Of a stretch of DNA of 64,000 bases, positions 1-11,629 are shown one piece after another; within the stretch, counting starts at the first letter, position 1; each line of letters opens with the position of its first letter. The notes below the pieces were generated by a model. That model saw nothing but the letters and a program-made list of their open reading frames with translations. It searched no databases and was not told the origin of the DNA. The translations under genes and the position numbers were made by a program. Origin of the DNA: Hofstenia miamia (Eukaryota > Xenacoelomorpha > Acoela); the NCBI GenBank assembly GCA_004352715.1, contig SCFE01000001.1, forward strand, positions 2,340,567 through 2,404,566. The letters are read 5' to 3'.

Positions 1-3000
1 TGGCTAATTAAAATATCAAGTTACTTATGGCTTACCCTGTATATATACATATATCCATCTGAAAACACAATATAGAGATTTGAGACGCTATAATGAAATA
101 TTCCTATAGCATAAGAAAAGAAATCAATTCAAATTTGGAAAATGCATTTCCTATTTTAACGAAGTTATCATTAAGAACCTAGTTGAATTAGAATTACCGC
201 AATCGTAATTGCCAGAATTTTTATATTTATTCTTCAAAATAAAGTAATTCATAAATTTTTTCGCGGTTGGAATGATATGTTGACGCACATATCACCCTTT
301 GAAGATTTTTCACGTTTTTATATATCACTAAATAGATGGCCATCACTACCTCATGTATCAATATTCAATGGCATGACATATAAGTCGTTTTTGAAATTGA
401 AACTTGATTTTTGGTTTGATCAAATATATTTTGCATTGCAATTTTCTGAAATTATAGCACAAATTGTGGTACAATACCGCTTAATTCAGACCCTGACAGA
501 AATTCAAAGTGTATTAAGCGTTTCTAAGTTCAAGTAAAGTTGTGAATACATATTGCTTACTTGCAATGACTTGAGAAATTCTCATTTCACATGTGATCAT
601 TATAGATTCTACAAAAAAATAATAGTTTCGGGTATATATATATATATATATAGCATTAATGTAAAGTTCGCACTGAAAAAATTATTTACTATAAGAATGC
701 ACCTCACCAGAAATTTTTAGATCCGCCACTGACTTTGAGTGTTTCTTAATATGTGCAAAGATATTCCAAACCCATTGAGGCGTGCTGTGCGCAAAGTCAG
801 AGGTCGCGTGGTGGTTTCAGATTGAACAGTGTTAGTAGTTTTGAGATATAAGCGTTTAAAATATTTATATATGATCATAAAAAGTTTTCAAATAGCCCTG
901 GGCATTTCAAGGCTAAATTTTTAGTACTCTATCTCTATTTTCTGTATATAAATGTGTTAAATTTTAGAAATATTGGTATAATAATTCCAGGTTATGAATG
1001 GTTACAGGTTAGAAAGTGACCGTAAGAGTTTAGCATGGATCCAAGCCTGATCCCATCAGAATAATTACTACCCAAACCCGACCCTACACGAAAATTTACT
1101 AGCCTAATCTGACCTAACTGGAAACGAAGTTTTCGATTTTCAATATTCAAAACTTCATAACTTTGAAATTATTGCATTCAAAACCTGAAGTACGATTTTT
1201 GATAGAACCATATTTATATGCTGAGCAAGAATCTGATAATTGCACTAGCTCATGTCTATGGTGATTTTATTCCCAAGCCTCATAAAATAGGTATGTAGGA
1301 CAAAGTAACCACCGGGTCATTGTGTATCGAGTCACCAGATCAATTGGATCACTGTGTTTGAGCGGGTCGTGTATCACCTGATCTTTACTAGTGTTCATAT
1401 GTCAAGGAATTTTTGTTAAAAAACATGTATAAATTTGATTTTTCCAATGCATATACAAAATTGGTCCAAGTTTGAAATTCGTAATTGCGGCTCCTTTACT
1501 ATTTACCTTACTTACCTAGAAAATCAAAAATATGTGAGTTTCAGGTCTGTTTGATAATGATTAACATCAAAATCATATCAAAAAATCAAATTTTGGTCAT
1601 ACATGCTTCAGAAGCACCATCAGGAAGAAATTTTGCTGTTGGTGCTAAGTTTACAAGAAAGATAACGTCTCAATGCAAATACACTCAAAGCGCAAATTAT
1701 TGTAGCCGATGCAATAAGAAATTCATACATATAGTCCATTTCTGAACATTCAAAGGCTCATAGGATCGGATCTCCTGCGTCAATGAGTAATTGGGTCAAT
1801 GGTTCACTGGGTTTGAAAATGGGACCACTGGTCACGCTGATATGGGAAATTCGACCTAATGAATAAGTAAAAATCTTTTACAATTTGATAAATTTTATCA
1901 TGCCAAAATTTCTGACAAGCGTCTATTAATACTAAATTTCAAAGATGTTCTCATAGCAACGTATTCCAATTGTACTCTCAAATTGATCACAAAGTAGTGT
2001 TTTGTGGCTTTGACCACAGTTTGCGTTTTGGCAGCAGGTAGCTGTGAGCCACGGTTAAAGGTCTGTTATGGCAGTGGCCGTTCACTGCTTAAAATATCAA
2101 ATCACGATTTTTAGTGGCAGTTGGATTATTATTTTTTTGACTTGCGAAATTAAGGAGAATTTTTACAATGAACAATGCGTTTTATTCAAGGTGCATCTAA
2201 GTCCTGATAAATTATGAAATATACGGTGAATACAATATACAATGAATTTTTTCGGAGTCAATTAGCGCCCAATAAGCACCAGCAGAAAAGCATTATCACA
2301 AAACACCTTCTGAACTCAATTTAGATATCGGCTTTTAACTGCCTCCCTAATGTAATTTAGATAAACTTGAATTTCATATAAATTTTCTATAAAGTAGTTC
2401 AATTTAGGTCTACTATCTATTTCATTAACATCATCCACGGAGTGATACACCCATCAACAAAACAGAATAGCAATTCGGAGTTTCACTTTATTTAAGACGT
2501 CACGAAATTCATCGACAAATAGATTCGAAAAATCTTTCTCTTTATTGATAACAAAGAATGCTTTATAAAAGCGACATACTATTAAATTTGTTCTGTATGA
2601 GATAACTTGCATCATGCCTTGAATATAAGCAAACGTTGAAAATAAGAGAATAATCTGTAAAAAAACTCACATATTATTAGGGGCTGCAAGAGGCCACGTA
2701 AAAATTATGGGCCACTACATTAAATTCAAATTCAGACGAATTCATATTAATTCACTCAAATTAAGACATCTTTGGCAAAAAACTGGCTTATAAATACCAA
2801 TTCAATTGTTTCCAACTTATGTTGGATGATTTCTTTGAATAAGATGTTTATCAAAATGCAGTTGGAATAGAACTTCTATTGAAATTTGCATTACAAAGAA
2901 ATGTAAATATGTCAAAATCAACAAGCTGTTTTGTAGAAACAGTATTTTTTATTTGAAAAGAATGGGGCTGAAAATATTGGCAGTAAGAAATTTAACATCT

Positions 3001-3290
3001 AAGTTTGAAATTTTTGAATTTTCAAAAAGGAAGTACATAGAAGTATATGTAATATACTCGTTCTAATCTTTTAAAAAAATATTGGGTTTGTAAATGCTAA
3101 ACGAATAATAATTTTTACTTTGTCATTTTTGGTTCAATGCGAGATCAAGTATTTTATCTAACGAATTAATACAGTTCTGTGAATGATACATTTTTAAGTA
3201 CTGGCATCATGCGTGCCTGATAAAACTTTGAACAGTAGTAATATAATTACTACCTGATGTAGTTTTGAACATAGAAATTTGAAATCATTC
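1..3290. other. AT-rich stretch without a recognisable gene
   Basis: I find no coding segment that I can defend on either strand. The frames seen are short, AT-driven and lack splice signals or family motifs. A short TA dinucleotide run lies near 634-651. A single hAT-like terminal motif (CCGCCACTG) ends near 732, but I could not find its partner end. This stretch lies downstream of the minus-strand TSP1 exon at 3300-3573 and would be intron or 3' sequence of that gene; I could not identify the next exon. Confidence 0.5.
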
Positions 3291-3299
3291 AATACTCAC

Positions 3300-3573
3300 T
3301 TGGATTCCCACTGTGAACAGTGAGGCAAACTCTTGTTCGTGTACGATATCCCAAATTCGGACAATGACAAAAATTGTCCCAATCAATCCAATTTGTTACT
3401 GCGGAATAAGTCTTTCTTTTCGTATTACAGGCGCTGGTTTCATAAGGGCTTCTCTCAATATTATTCTCAAAACAGCGTAGTCCATCATTCTTTGGCATTG
3501 TAATGTGGCGCCAGGCTGGCTTGCTGACACTAAGTTCAGGAGAAACATAATGATCCGTGTTTAGTAAAAAGCA
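3300..3573 (-). CDS. Internal exon encoding a TSP1-like extracellular module (copy A)
   Basis: This is one exon of a probable secreted or membrane-exposed protein. On the minus strand it opens after an acceptor (TAG at 3574-3576) and closes at a donor (GTGAGTATT, 3291-3299). It stays open for about 91 codons and ends in phase 1. The C-terminal third has the thrombospondin type-1 pattern: a tryptophan ladder (WIDW), the Cys pair CHC, then RTRTRVC. The upstream part has the stretch YVSPELSVSKPAWRHITMPK and further cysteines. The exon at 58213-58483 is a clear paralogue with the same boundaries (274 versus 271 bp). TSP1 modules mediate extracellular adhesion and matrix binding; which protein this is I cannot say. 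The rest of the TSP1 fold, with its last cysteines, must lie in a downstream exon at lower coordinates that I did not find. An initiator Met is not implied, since this is an internal exon. Confidence 0.7.
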
Positions 3574-3639
3574 CTAAATGACAATTTTGTCAGGAAAAAG
3601 TACTGTTTGGACGACATGATAATTTTGTTTAGTTTTATT

Positions 3640-4090
3640 ACACTGTATGTGCACTTTTCATATAACAAGTAAATTTCAATTAATTTTAGATCAGATTTTT
3701 GTGCTGATTATGAATCTAGCAATATTTTTTTTAAAATTTTTCAAAAATTACATGGCAAATTTAAAAAAATTAATTATTTGCTCCATCTTTACCCCTATTT
3801 TTGATTTGACCTATTATTTTATTATCTATTATAATTTTTTATTAAAAATTATATTTTATTAAAATAATATTTTATACGAAAAATGAGATAGCATTACGAA
3901 GATATTTATACAACATTCATCCACATAAAATCCAGGAACAAACTTTTTACTGATTTTCCCACATAACGAAATTCAAAGTCATTGAGCGTTTGATGCATTC
4001 ACTTACCTTGCTGACCACGAATAGAACATTACATACCAAGCAATCCAGGAAAACATATGTCCAAGTAATACATTTTTGGAGAATAACAAA
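3640..4090. other. Very AT-rich spacer
   Basis: Dominated by T and A runs, especially 3720-3860. The 71-codon plus-strand frame here (3647-3862) is a hydrophobic Phe/Ile/Leu string produced by base composition. No gene seen. Confidence 0.5.
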
Positions 4091-4494
4091 TCAAGTTTCT
4101 TGAAGCAAAGCTGACAAATGATCAGTGGGCATGAGGAATAGGAGCCAACAGAGCATTTGACCATATAAGTGCAACTTTGATTCTTGAAGTAGAACTTTCA
4201 AGAAATAAAACAATGTTAGATGCACTGCAAGACCCAAAAATACATTCAATAAGAGAGGGGATGTTTGTGTAGTAAGAATATTTCTCGGACTGCATTTGCT
4301 TTCATTATCTGCTTCACCTGAATGCTTTTGGCACATATTCCTTCAGTAATAACTGATTGCAAGAAAATTTTGTCACTGTTTTCTCTGTGATTGATGATAT
4401 TAAGTATTGTTAAGCACAATGGAAGTTTGTGGAGATTTATAAATGTTTTAAATTTTGTGTGATCTAAACAGCTCAGGTAATGTTTGTCAGCCAT
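4091..4494 (-). other. Two overlapping minus-strand frames, unrecognised, possibly transposon-derived
   Basis: Two offset minus-strand frames (4246-4494 and 4091-4336) each run about 80 codons, overlap, and could be read together through a single frame change near 4260-4330. The composition is less AT-driven than the surroundings (LFYFLKVLLQESKLHLYGQM in the second frame). I recognise no family. The position just downstream, on the same strand, of the piggyBac remnant at 4890-5215 makes mobile-element debris the simplest guess, but no piggyBac motif is seen here. Confidence 0.2.
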
Positions 4495-4889
4495 GTATGC
4501 ATTTTATTTTTCACTCTCACAAAAACAAAATGCACCCAAATTGAATGGGAAAGCCAATTGGTTAATAACAAGATTGGAAAACTTGTTGTTAAGCACGTTG
4601 CTTTGCCTGCATTGCACCTAAAATTCGATAATTATTAATATTTAAAAAAAATCGATGAATTACCTAGTGAGCATATTATTTCATATACATTACGTTGTCA
4701 TGTGATTCACAATAACGTTCGAAATCCTTCGTTAGGAACCCTAACGATGAAATTGGGCAGGGTCAAAATCTCCATCATACGAGCTCAGGCCTAACTTGTA
4801 CTTATTGCTCATTAAGAAAAATATAATATTGCACGAAACTTCAAATATGATATGTTGTCCAACTATTTAACACATAGAAGTTTTTTTGA

Positions 4890-5215
4890 AAAAAAATCTA
4901 CGTCGCCTCGTTTCTATCAACTCTGTGTGCTCCTGGTGCATACAAACCATTCTGCGAAAAATACTGCAATAAAATTGGAGAGGTGAAGAAATTATTAAAG
5001 TAAAGAAGATACCAAGTGTTATATAATGACTTGGGAGGTCTAGTGACAACTGATGCGTCAAGACCCAAAACTGTTTTCTTTTCAATTTCTCCGGTTTCGC
5101 CCGAGTAAATATCAAATCCAAATAATGTAGAATGGCACATTATAGTCAACTCTTATATCCCAATTTTACGGCTTTTAAATTCGATACATTTTGCCCGCAT
5201 ACACCGTTAAATTTT
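4890..5215 (-). pseudogene. piggyBac-type transposase remnant (DDE_Tnp_1_7 region)
   Basis: The minus-strand translation carries the piggyBac/PGBD transposase core block: a lysine-rich lead (FKSRKIGI), then FDIYSGETGE, LGLDASVV, and the hallmark LLYFNNFFTSPILLQYF followed by NGLYAPGAHRVDRN. In intact family members this corresponds to the region spanning catalytic aspartates (usually Y-x-FDNFFTS); here the DNF aspartate is replaced by Asn (FNNFF). The frame is broken upstream near 5150 and again downstream near 4900, and only about 100 residues of a protein usually near 550-600 survive. I therefore call it dead. I did not find terminal repeats or TTAA duplications. Confidence 0.7.
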
Positions 5216-5249
5216 GTTCATCAATAAATTGTTTGTTTTTATCGTAACA

Positions 5250-7831
5250 ATAGAATAAGCTGAATTCAATACTCACTCAATGTCTAATTGTACTACCTTT
5301 ATGCGAAATTGGTACATAATTTGAAAAAATTTCAAAATCAATTCAAACTACAAATGCATACAATTTCTTACCAATTCATTTCCTAAATCCTTGAAGACCA
5401 ACAATCTCAAAGATGGTAATCAATTATATATCTCATTACATAATTCATTCCAAAAAAAAACCAAAAAACGCATTTAGCTCGTTATTTTTGATTTGCATAT
5501 GTTTCACATTTCATACAAACAGTTGTTGGCTCTGGTAAAATTATTGCACTTCACATGCTCGATCCTATTGTCAGTTATGATCAACTATAGTGGCCAAAAA
5601 CGAGACGAAGACCATCGAAGTTTTTAATCTAATTGAAAAAATATACCCTGATAAATGCCGGTAATCACTGTAGTTTTATATAATTTGTGATTAACTCAAT
5701 CAAAATCAATAATAAATGTTGAAAACCTAACGGAGGTCATGTCTCGTTCCGTACGCCCCATCTACAAGGATCAATTTTGGCTGCTAGTGCATTTCCATAT
5801 TTTTGTAGCAAAGTGATACTAAATGAATATACTTCTGGTGTATTAGTATTGCAAGTTGCATCTATCAAATTATATCATGAATGCGGTGGAATCACCTTGT
5901 TCCCAACTATTAACCTGTTAATGGTTGCCACAAGCATGAGCGTTGTCATGCACAGTGTCACCGCTTTAGCATAATTTTGCTTCCAGATGGGCAGTATTAT
6001 TCGAAACTAAGTTGCACGTGCTTATAACATTAGACTTCATGAATTCTTTGTAAACATCATATGATGTCAATAACAGCCCTGATCGGACTGATAAAAATTA
6101 AATCATCACGTGATTCCAGCCAGCACCGCTATGGTACAGCTGCGCATCAACATCATATGATATCGGTCGCCGACAGAATGTAACATGTTCGGACATCATA
6201 TGATGTCAAAACCCACTAACAGGTAAATAAACTAAGAAGCTACTATTTGTGTCAAGTCGCCAACCCGATTTGGACGAGATGTCTTTCAGTGAATGCATAA
6301 TATCAAATTTTGGAGAGACTGTTGTGTAATAGCGGCAAAGCAAGCAAGTGACGAAAATTTAATTTGCTTGGCCACAGTGGTTGGACTGGGTGTGAAATCT
6401 AATTTTACTTCTTACTTCCAACATTAAAGATGTTGTCTTAGTAAAATGTCATCATCACCTTTAAAATGTAAATGTTAAGAGCTGCACAAAAGTCCGAGAT
6501 GTGTTTCTTGCGGTTTCCACAGGAACGGTAGGATTAAGGTGGGAGAGATTAGAAATCAAAAATTACCCACAAACTCGCAAATTCTGTTTTTACATCTCCT
6601 CTCACAGCCCTACCCAAAAATATTTTAATAATTTCAACGTGTGGCATGTTTGGTTGTAAACAATAGAAGGTATCCATTCGATTTTCGCCTGTCTTAACTT
6701 TACAGGAGGACCTGTAATTTGTGAAGACCCGTTTTATTATGATGGATAACGAAATACACTCAATTAATTTTAAATGTCCTTAATTGTTTGCAGGCTTAAT
6801 TTCGCAAAAATCTGAAACTTAAATTTAGGATGCCTAACATTGAAATAATGCACAGCCCTTGAACCAATAATTTTTTATATGTAATAACTTTAAAAGGTGC
6901 AAAATCTAACGCTGTCTATTAATGGGCAAATTATTAAAGGTCAAAACATGAGAAAAGCAATTGAAAGTAAAATTTTAAAGGCTTTAACTGTTCCACGAAA
7001 ATTGATGTTACAATGAATATAAAGAGCGTAAACTACCTCATTAACGGCTTGCAAAGACTTTAAGGATGCGTTTGAATGAATAATGTACTTCTAGAGTAAC
7101 TAACGCACTTGTTGGCATGCGGACAACAATGATAAAAAAAAACTTAAATGGATATAGCTTCTTTTATCTTTACAATGACATTAAAAAATCTGAAACTGTT
7201 GATTTGAAATTTTCTGAAGAATTATATGTTTTTATTTTTAACTTATACATGTATTAGGCATAACATCTAAAAATAACTAAAGTTTGCTTTTAGCAATTAA
7301 CCTTGAAATCTTTACTACTATAAAATAATATTTAAATGAAAATAGGATAAAATGTATAACTATAGCATATCTGACTAAATTGAAAATTAGTAGTGCCCAC
7401 CGTCAAATATTTGGCTGGCTACGCCTTGATCGACACCAACTATCAACATATTTTGGCAAAACATCTGAGTTGATCTATAAGAGAAAATGCTTCTCCCTTT
7501 TTCTATGCAAATTTTTTATGTACACAAGAAAACCTTAACGATGCTATCACTAAGTTACTTAAGGATAAGGTTGCTACATTAGGCTAATCTATATGAATGC
7601 TACGTGGTAAATTTGCATTGTAAAAAATTTTTTAGAAGATAGGAAAATTGTTAAAATTGCCTAAGAATTGAGGGAAGCAAACGAGCAAATCATAGCGCAG
7701 GATTTTGTCATTTTGCAGTGAAAAATATGGCCAGAACTTTATGAATATAAATATTAGAATATTTCATGGTTGAATTCAAACAAATCAAGTTACTATTTAT
7801 TCACTCTTAAATGTTCATTAAGTTGTGACAA
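5250..7831. other. No gene seen; palindrome cluster at 6054-6207
   Basis: No supported coding region. The only 65-codon frame (5777-5974, +) has no family signature or splice context. The notable content is three copies of a 14-bp palindrome near 6.1 kb, listed separately. The rest is ordinary AT-rich non-coding sequence. Confidence 0.45.
6054..6207. repeat. Three clustered copies of palindrome ACATCATATGATGT
   Basis: Copies lie at 6054-6067 (perfect), 6150-6163 (one mismatch in the right arm, ATGATAT) and 6193-6206 (perfect, and extendable to a 16-bp palindrome GACATCATATGATGTC at 6192-6207). The centre is CATATG, an E-box. Whether this is a regulatory cluster or a relic of a repeat is unknown. 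Confidence 0.6.
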
Positions 7832-8798
7832 TTACTATTTCATTACCATGACTGCGCCAAGTACGATCGCACCAACAACGGTTGCAGCAACCCCAGCACC
7901 TACGACAATTGAAGATCCTATTTTTTTTAAGGCCTCCCATATTTTGAAAAAATTTATAGATTCTTCACTATTAATCATTTCTATGATAGTAGTAATTCTT
8001 TTGCTTAAATTTTTGGAATCATGGATCATTGAAGTCTCTATAAGAATATTCTCCAGAAATTCATCACAGTATTCATCGAATTTTGGACGAACCTCGTCTT
8101 TATCATAATTTTGATAGTATTCTGGACCTTCTATTTGTTCTGAACCAATGGAAGGCATCAAGAACCCGTAGACATGTTCAAACATATATTAATTGATTAA
8201 GTGAACCATTACTCGAATTTTCCAACACTTTTTCAATATACTTTTGCCCTCCTTCTAAGCCAAATGCATATTTTTTGGGTATGACCAATCTCTAATTAAA
8301 AAAACAAGTGTATTTAATTTAACATTTTTTTCTGAGTTCTTGATTAAATTTTCAAAAAAAAGCTTAATAAACCAAAGCTCATCAGCATCAATTTTGTTTT
8401 TGATATTGACTATGAAGTATGAACTAAGTAAGGCTGATATTGCAAACATCTTCGAACACATTAATGGATCCCCCCTAAGTTCATATGCACCTTCAGTGTC
8501 AGAGCAAAAATGAATGTTTTTCTGTTTGCGAGTTGCACACCATTGCCCACAATCCACGCGTAACCACTTCATCTCCATACTTAGATTCAAATCCGCAAAG
8601 TGGACCATCTTCTTCTTCATTCAACAACTTTCGTCGAATTACATTCATAAAATATGATTTACCAGTGCGATTTCTCCCAACAATAACTACTAGTGTATAA
8701 AATGCCTTTAAACTTTTGGAGACACTTTGAAGATTTTCTGGTAAAGTATAAAACTTATTATCTTTGTTGTAATCTATAATTTGATATGCTAGTTTCAT
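7832..8798 (-). pseudogene. GBP/atlastin-type large GTPase, single exon block with three frame breaks
   Basis: The minus strand encodes a dynamin-superfamily GTPase of the guanylate-binding-protein/atlastin group. In order: G1/P-loop GRNRTGKS (8655-8678), GLW segment, G3 DTEG (8489-8500), the helix ALLSSYFIVN, and G4-like FLIRDW (IRD/RDW is typical of this family). Then come an atlastin-like Y-x-F-G-x-x-GG segment, the motif FEHVYGFLMPSIG and a short helical region. It ends in a glycine-zipper-like hydrophobic segment (about VVGAGVAATVVGAIVLGAV) before stop TAG at 7832-7834. The reading frame is broken near 8501-8505, in the A6 run at 8271-8276 and near 8186-8190. At about 320 codons it is shorter than GBPs or atlastins (roughly 550-600): most of the helical stalk is missing. 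ATG at 8796-8798 follows CACTACAG, so this may be an internal or second exon. Each break is a one-base slip, so assembly error in a real gene remains possible. Confidence 0.8.
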
Positions 8799-9459
8799 CT
8801 GTAGTGTGTACTATGTATCAACGCAAGTACCTGGACGTTTATTAAACAAAGTTAAACAGGGTGATAACATGGCATTATCCGCAGACTGTTTACTTTAACC
8901 ATTATCAAGACGTCTGAAACAACACACGTTGTAGGATTTCTTGTCAATATTTTGTCCTGTCTATATAAATCAACAGAACACTTCAAAGACATTAATTTAT
9001 GAAGAATATATTTTCTTAAATGGAAATATTTACTATATAATAAATATTTTATATCTACTTGAATCGCAATATTCTGTGCGGGAATCCACGCTATCATCTG
9101 TTTAAATGTGGAAAAGATTATGTCGCATTAACAAAGTTTGAATTATTATCACAAACAAGTAGGCTCAGAGATGGAAGCCCTTAATATCACTTCACCATTC
9201 AAAACCGATCACTTTGAGATGTTTCTCTGGTCATACAGTCAGCTAATTTTCTCAAATCTCAAGCTGCGAAAGCACTTGACAATTTCCATAATTATATTTA
9301 CTTAAATATGATTGTAAATACACTGTAATTTCCAAAATTTCAATTATGTACACTGTACGAGTTGTGCAATGGGATTATTTTATTTCCGGATCAGCATGGA
9401 CGTTAAGCTCTGATTATTAATTATTTTTAAAATAAGATTCAAAATCGTCAGCATCTTTG
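8799..9459. other. Upstream flank of the GTPase, no gene seen
   Basis: The sequence is AT-rich. A minus-strand 81-codon frame (8852-9097) has no recognisable feature. It could hold the promoter or first intron of the GTPase locus, but I see no convincing TATA or initiator element. Confidence 0.35.
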
Positions 9460-10204
9460 GTTTGAGGCAGACTTGTCCATTAGTTGAAATTTCAAAGCTC
9501 TGCTTGTTTAAAATCTTTCCATAAGGCTCATTTCAGCTTAATACTTTTTAAAAATATTGCGCTATAAGAATGTTTTACATAGCCCTTATTATTTAAGAAA
9601 CATTTTAAAATATGATTATAAGAAAAGCATAGTGAATGAAAAAACTATGAAAAATCTGCACAATCAAATTAATAAGCAGTACTATACATTTGCTTTGCTT
9701 AATAAGGCTCGTTGTATATCCACCACTCTGCTTAAGCTCGGCTCAGCCTGNATTGTTCGCAGTTTACAATAAAAGTATTGATCAAATCGGAAATCGACAA
9801 ACATGGAGCCATTGTTGTGTAGGAGAATGATATATTTTTTTATGACTACAGAGTCAAAATTGACTTCACAGTAACCTTCCGAAGTTATTCTACTCCAACG
9901 TTAAAATTGCTTTGCTCTAGACAGGTCAATGACATATTTCAGATATCAAAGGAAGCTCTAATCCTATGTTTACATAAAGCAAATATTGAAATGCTATTAA
10001 AATGTTATGTTTTTATCAATTACATTTATCGCTCTACAAATAGGGAAAATTAAAAAAATTATAAAATTAAAAATCAGTTTATCATAGAGCTATNAGTACT
10101 ATACATTTGCTTTGCTTAATAAGGCTCGTTGTATATCCACCACTCTGCTTAAGCTCGGCTCAGCCTGTTAGAAGCTCGGCTCGTTGAAACTGTCTGGTTG
10201 GAGT
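9460..10204. mobile_element. Non-autonomous hAT-type element, GCTCGGCTC family, copy 1 (split by stray contig)
   Basis: The left terminus CAGACTTGTC starts at 9468 and the right terminus ends ...ACTGTCTG at 10196 (reverse complement CAGACAGTTTCAACGAGCCG). They are flanked by similar 8-mers GTTTGAGG (9460-9467) and GTTGGAGT (10197-10204), 6 of 8 matching. The body aligns by eye with the copy at 23927-24539, including the shared GGCTCGTTGTATAT and AGCTCGGCTC stretches. Bases 9751-10094 (N, foreign 342 bp, N) are an assembly insertion, and the 73 bp on each side of it (9678-9750 and 10095-10167) are duplicates. No transposase coding is seen. CA...TG ends and 8-bp duplications fit the hAT superfamily. 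Confidence 0.6.
9752..10093. repeat. Displaced near-identical copy of 11630-11971, bounded by single Ns
   Basis: 342 bp that match 11630-11971 essentially base for base and are separated from their surroundings by one N on each side. Best read as a small contig placed wrongly during gap filling, not as a biological insertion. Confidence 0.8.
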
Positions 10205-11629
10205 TAATCACAGCGTACCTTTAATTACTAAACATTAGACGAAATTTATTTAAGCGTTTATAAGCCCGCTAACGATCAAGAAATGTAGTGAAAATTTAAT
10301 ATTAACATAAAATTATTTGAAATTCACACCTTCAAATAACACACAAGATGAATCGGGATTATATTATATATTAATATGCAGAGGCGCCGCAAGCAACTCA
10401 ACATTCAGGGGCAAAACTTGCTAAGCTTAAATGCCTATATATTTTTTAAATTACTTGAATTTTAGGCCAGCTTAACGATTTGATATTTTTATCACTCTAA
10501 ATGAACATCAGTAATAAAAGATATCACAACCTTACGTTTTTATAAAATTTACAAAATATATACTGTAATGATAATTATTTAAATTACTTGAATATATTAA
10601 TATTTTAATAAACAAAACGTCAATCCTACATTTTTTTAATTTAAGAAATGAAAGGCATTGCTTTTCAAATACACAGATTATTAGAGCATGCTTTTAAATT
10701 TGAATAATCGAAAGTAGCAAAAGTGTAAATTTTGACCATTTCTATTGTGATGTGATGGTACCACATTTAATATATCGAGAAAANCACGCATCAAATGGTA
10801 TTTAAACTGTGTCGATAGTATAAAAACTCATGGAGTTATAGATATCCAAATTTAGTCTACTCTATTAATTATAATAATCGAATCTTACGAAAGTGAAAAT
10901 TGAAAATTTGTTTTGGCCGATACTTTGCAACCAGTACAAATAAATTTAAAAAATAAAAAATAGTTTCACATGAATCTAGTCAGCGCGCATATTTTACTGT
11001 ATAACCCTAGTGCATAACGTCAAAATTCGCAGAGTAATAGTGTTCTGAAATGCATGAGTTAAGCAGAAATTCGAAAGTTGTAATAAAGTAAAGTGTTGAT
11101 ATCATGAAGGGAATAATAANTGTGATGGTACCACATTTAATATATCGAGAAAAAGAACAATAGTTTCACATGGAACTATTCACTGCGAACATTTTGATAT
11201 ATACAGTTTATCAATGGCATCAATACTCAAAGAGCAATGGGGTTCTTAAATGTGTCATTTGAAGAAATATAATAAAAATTCCAAAATTACACAGGAAAAA
11301 GGAGTAAAAAATCTGATTTTGATCTTGTACAATAGGTTTAGAGTTATTCCTTTAAACTCTGAAAACAGCTAAGAAATCTGAACAAGATTCAATTGGTATT
11401 GCCTTTAAAATTTATAAATACATTGCGCGACATTTTTAATATTTACATATATTGAATAGTATTATTTTAATCAATTTCACTCAAAGAGATTGGTAATGAC
11501 TTCTATTATGTATTAAGCAATATAGTGCAGCTAGATAGTGTACAACAAACACCCATTTCTATGAAATAGAGCTGCACTGAATGAATTGTACTTGAAAAGC
11601 ACTTTAAGTTTGTAAAAATCGACTGATAT
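10205..11629. other. AT-rich non-coding stretch containing a second displaced fragment
   Basis: No gene is seen. Bases 10785-11119, between single Ns at 10784 and 11120, copy 11976-12310 with one small replaced patch near 11050. The 33 bp left of the first N (10751-10783) recur right of the second (11121-11153). Confidence 0.6.

Noticed and set aside
3647-3862. Apparent small membrane protein on the plus strand
   Set aside because: Phe/Ile/Leu content follows directly from T-rich DNA; there is no other gene signal.
7770-8108. 112-codon plus-strand frame with a Thr/Ala/Pro-rich start
   Set aside because: It is antisense to the C-terminal part of the GTPase, whose family motifs settle the strand.
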